DNA of 64,000 nucleotides from Lachnospiraceae bacterium (GTDB taxonomy: Bacteria > Bacillota > Clostridia > Lachnospirales > Lachnospiraceae): positions 23,180-87,179 of the forward strand of contig JAIKZD010000022.1 in assembly GCA_024682555.1 (NCBI GenBank). Direction: 5' to 3'. The position numbers were made by a program, and so were the translations under genes. Positions 63,329-64,000 of the stretch are shown here, piece after piece (the first letter of the stretch is position 1; the number at the start of each line of letters is the position of its first letter). A model generated the notes under the pieces. That model saw only the letters and a program-made list of their open reading frames with translations. It was not told where the DNA came from and made no database searches.

Positions 63329-64000
63329 TTAGTACTGAGCCTCGATAACCTCGTCGGTAACTTCGATCATAGACATTGCATTTCCGTTAACCGAGAAGTC
63401 AACGATCTGATCTGCAAGTGCATACCAGTTATCGGGAACAAGGATCTGCTTCTCAGGTGTTCCGCCGGCTTCAAGAGTCTTGATAACTTCTTCAACTGTA
63501 GGAGCTGCAAGAGGGTTACACTCGAAATCAGCTGTGATCTTTCCTGCCTGAACGTCCTTAAGACCTGCTGTACAAGCATCATAGGAGATAAGGATTACAT
63601 CGTTGCCAGGACCATACTTAACACCAGCGTTGTCCATAGCTGTCATAGCACCGAATGCTTCGTTATCGTTCTCACAAACAACAACGTTGAACTTGCCTTC
63701 ATAAGACTTACAGAAGGACTCCATAACTTCCTGTCCGCCTGCCTCTGTGAAGTCACCGGTCTGCTTGTCAAGTACTGTCCAGCCTTCTCTGTCAGCGATC
63801 TGCTGGAAACCATCTGTACGTCCGATCTGAGCGGAAGAACCGATTGTACCCTGGATGATAAGAGCGTTGATCTCGCTGATGCCCTGAGCATCTGCATAAG
63901 CCTTAAGCCATTCACCTGCTGCAAGACCTTCTGTTAAGAAGTCTGAGCCTACCCATGAAACATACTTGTCAGAATCTTCGATAGTACGGTCGATAACGAT
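63329..64000 (-). CDS. YtfQ-like sugar-binding protein (upstream copy), N-terminus outside window
   Basis: The visible 223 C-terminal residues match the downstream binding protein (IVIDRTIEDSD, SWVGSDF, IGRTDGFQ, VVVCENDNEAFGAM). It is the first gene seen of the operon and is separated from the ATPase by an attenuator-like hairpin. Its codon usage is more biased (frequent GTT, GCT, AAC) than the downstream copy, which fits high expression. The signal peptide lies beyond the window. Confidence 0.88.
   Translation of the reverse strand: MVIDRTIEDSDKYVSWVGSDFLTEGLAAGEWLKAYADAQGISEINALIIQGTIGSSAQIGRTDGFQQIADREGWTVLDKQTGDFTEAGGQEVMESFCKSYEGKFNVVVCENDNEAFGAMTAMDNAGVKYGPGNDVILISYDACTAGLKDVQAGKITADFECNPLAAPTVEEVIKTLEAGGTPEKQILVPDNWYALADQIVDFSVNGNAMSMIEVTDEVIEAQY

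Overview
The window looks like chromosomal DNA from an anaerobic, fibre-degrading Firmicute of the Lachnospiraceae type, closest in flavour to Butyrivibrio or Pseudobutyrivibrio. This is an inference from gene content: secreted GH5 cellulase, GH3 xylosidase/glucosidase, CE2-like esterase, xylulokinase, an Mrp-type cation antiporter, many radical SAM enzymes, AGGAGG-type ribosome sites and moderate GC. Most genes lie on the minus strand in tightly coupled operons, so I describe them from high to low coordinates.

1-10,700: one minus-strand operon runs from a nicotinamidase (pncA-like) and nicotinate phosphoribosyltransferase (pncB) through an amino-acid-permease-like protein into five consecutive B12-binding radical SAM proteins, then a GNAT-type acetyltransferase cut by the window edge. 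10,700-11,070: tRNA-Gln(CUG) with its own promoter, a perfect 19-bp hairpin directly behind it, and two degraded tRNA-Gln-like pieces.

11,100-25,840: a glycan operon. It has a left-handed beta-helix acetyltransferase, two GT2-like glycosyltransferases, an asparagine-synthetase-like amidotransferase, an ABC flippase, a DegT-type aminotransferase, a GT11 fucosyltransferase, and then a Dlt-like set (adenylating ligase, 75-residue carrier protein, MBOAT acyltransferase, SGNH partner) that ends in a predicted glutamate 2,3-aminomutase. The last five genes read as a possible system for charging and attaching an unusual amino acid, perhaps beta-glutamate, to a cell-surface glycan. This is the strongest candidate for an undescribed system here. 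Two further MBOAT/SGNH pairs follow (25,899-28,261 plus; 30,219-32,817 minus), separated by a GlsB-like membrane protein and a DUF1846 protein.

32,831-40,152: sugar metabolism. A LUD-domain protein, a FucI-fold isomerase that seems to start at ACG, xylulokinase, GH3 beta-xylosidase/glucosidase and a divergent CE2-like esterase, the last two sharing an operator-like dyad. 40,195-49,957: a ten-gene Mrp/Mbh-like antiporter operon with four large NuoL/M/N-type subunits and no visible hydrogenase or NADH module, divergent from a voltage-gated K+ channel with a cytoplasmic TrkA-C-like domain (50,068-51,309).

51,329-57,909: a minus-strand group of a sce7726-like PD-(D/E)XK protein, cyclophilin, GH5 cellulase lipoprotein, two-domain AAA protein, a 39-residue membrane peptide, and an ASKHA protein with a four-cysteine N-terminus. 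A 13-bp tandem repeat and an exact 53-bp-period six-copy array lie in its intergenic regions. 58,347-64,000: a YtfQRT-YjfF-like sugar ABC transporter with binding-protein genes at both ends of the operon, the upstream one cut by the window edge.
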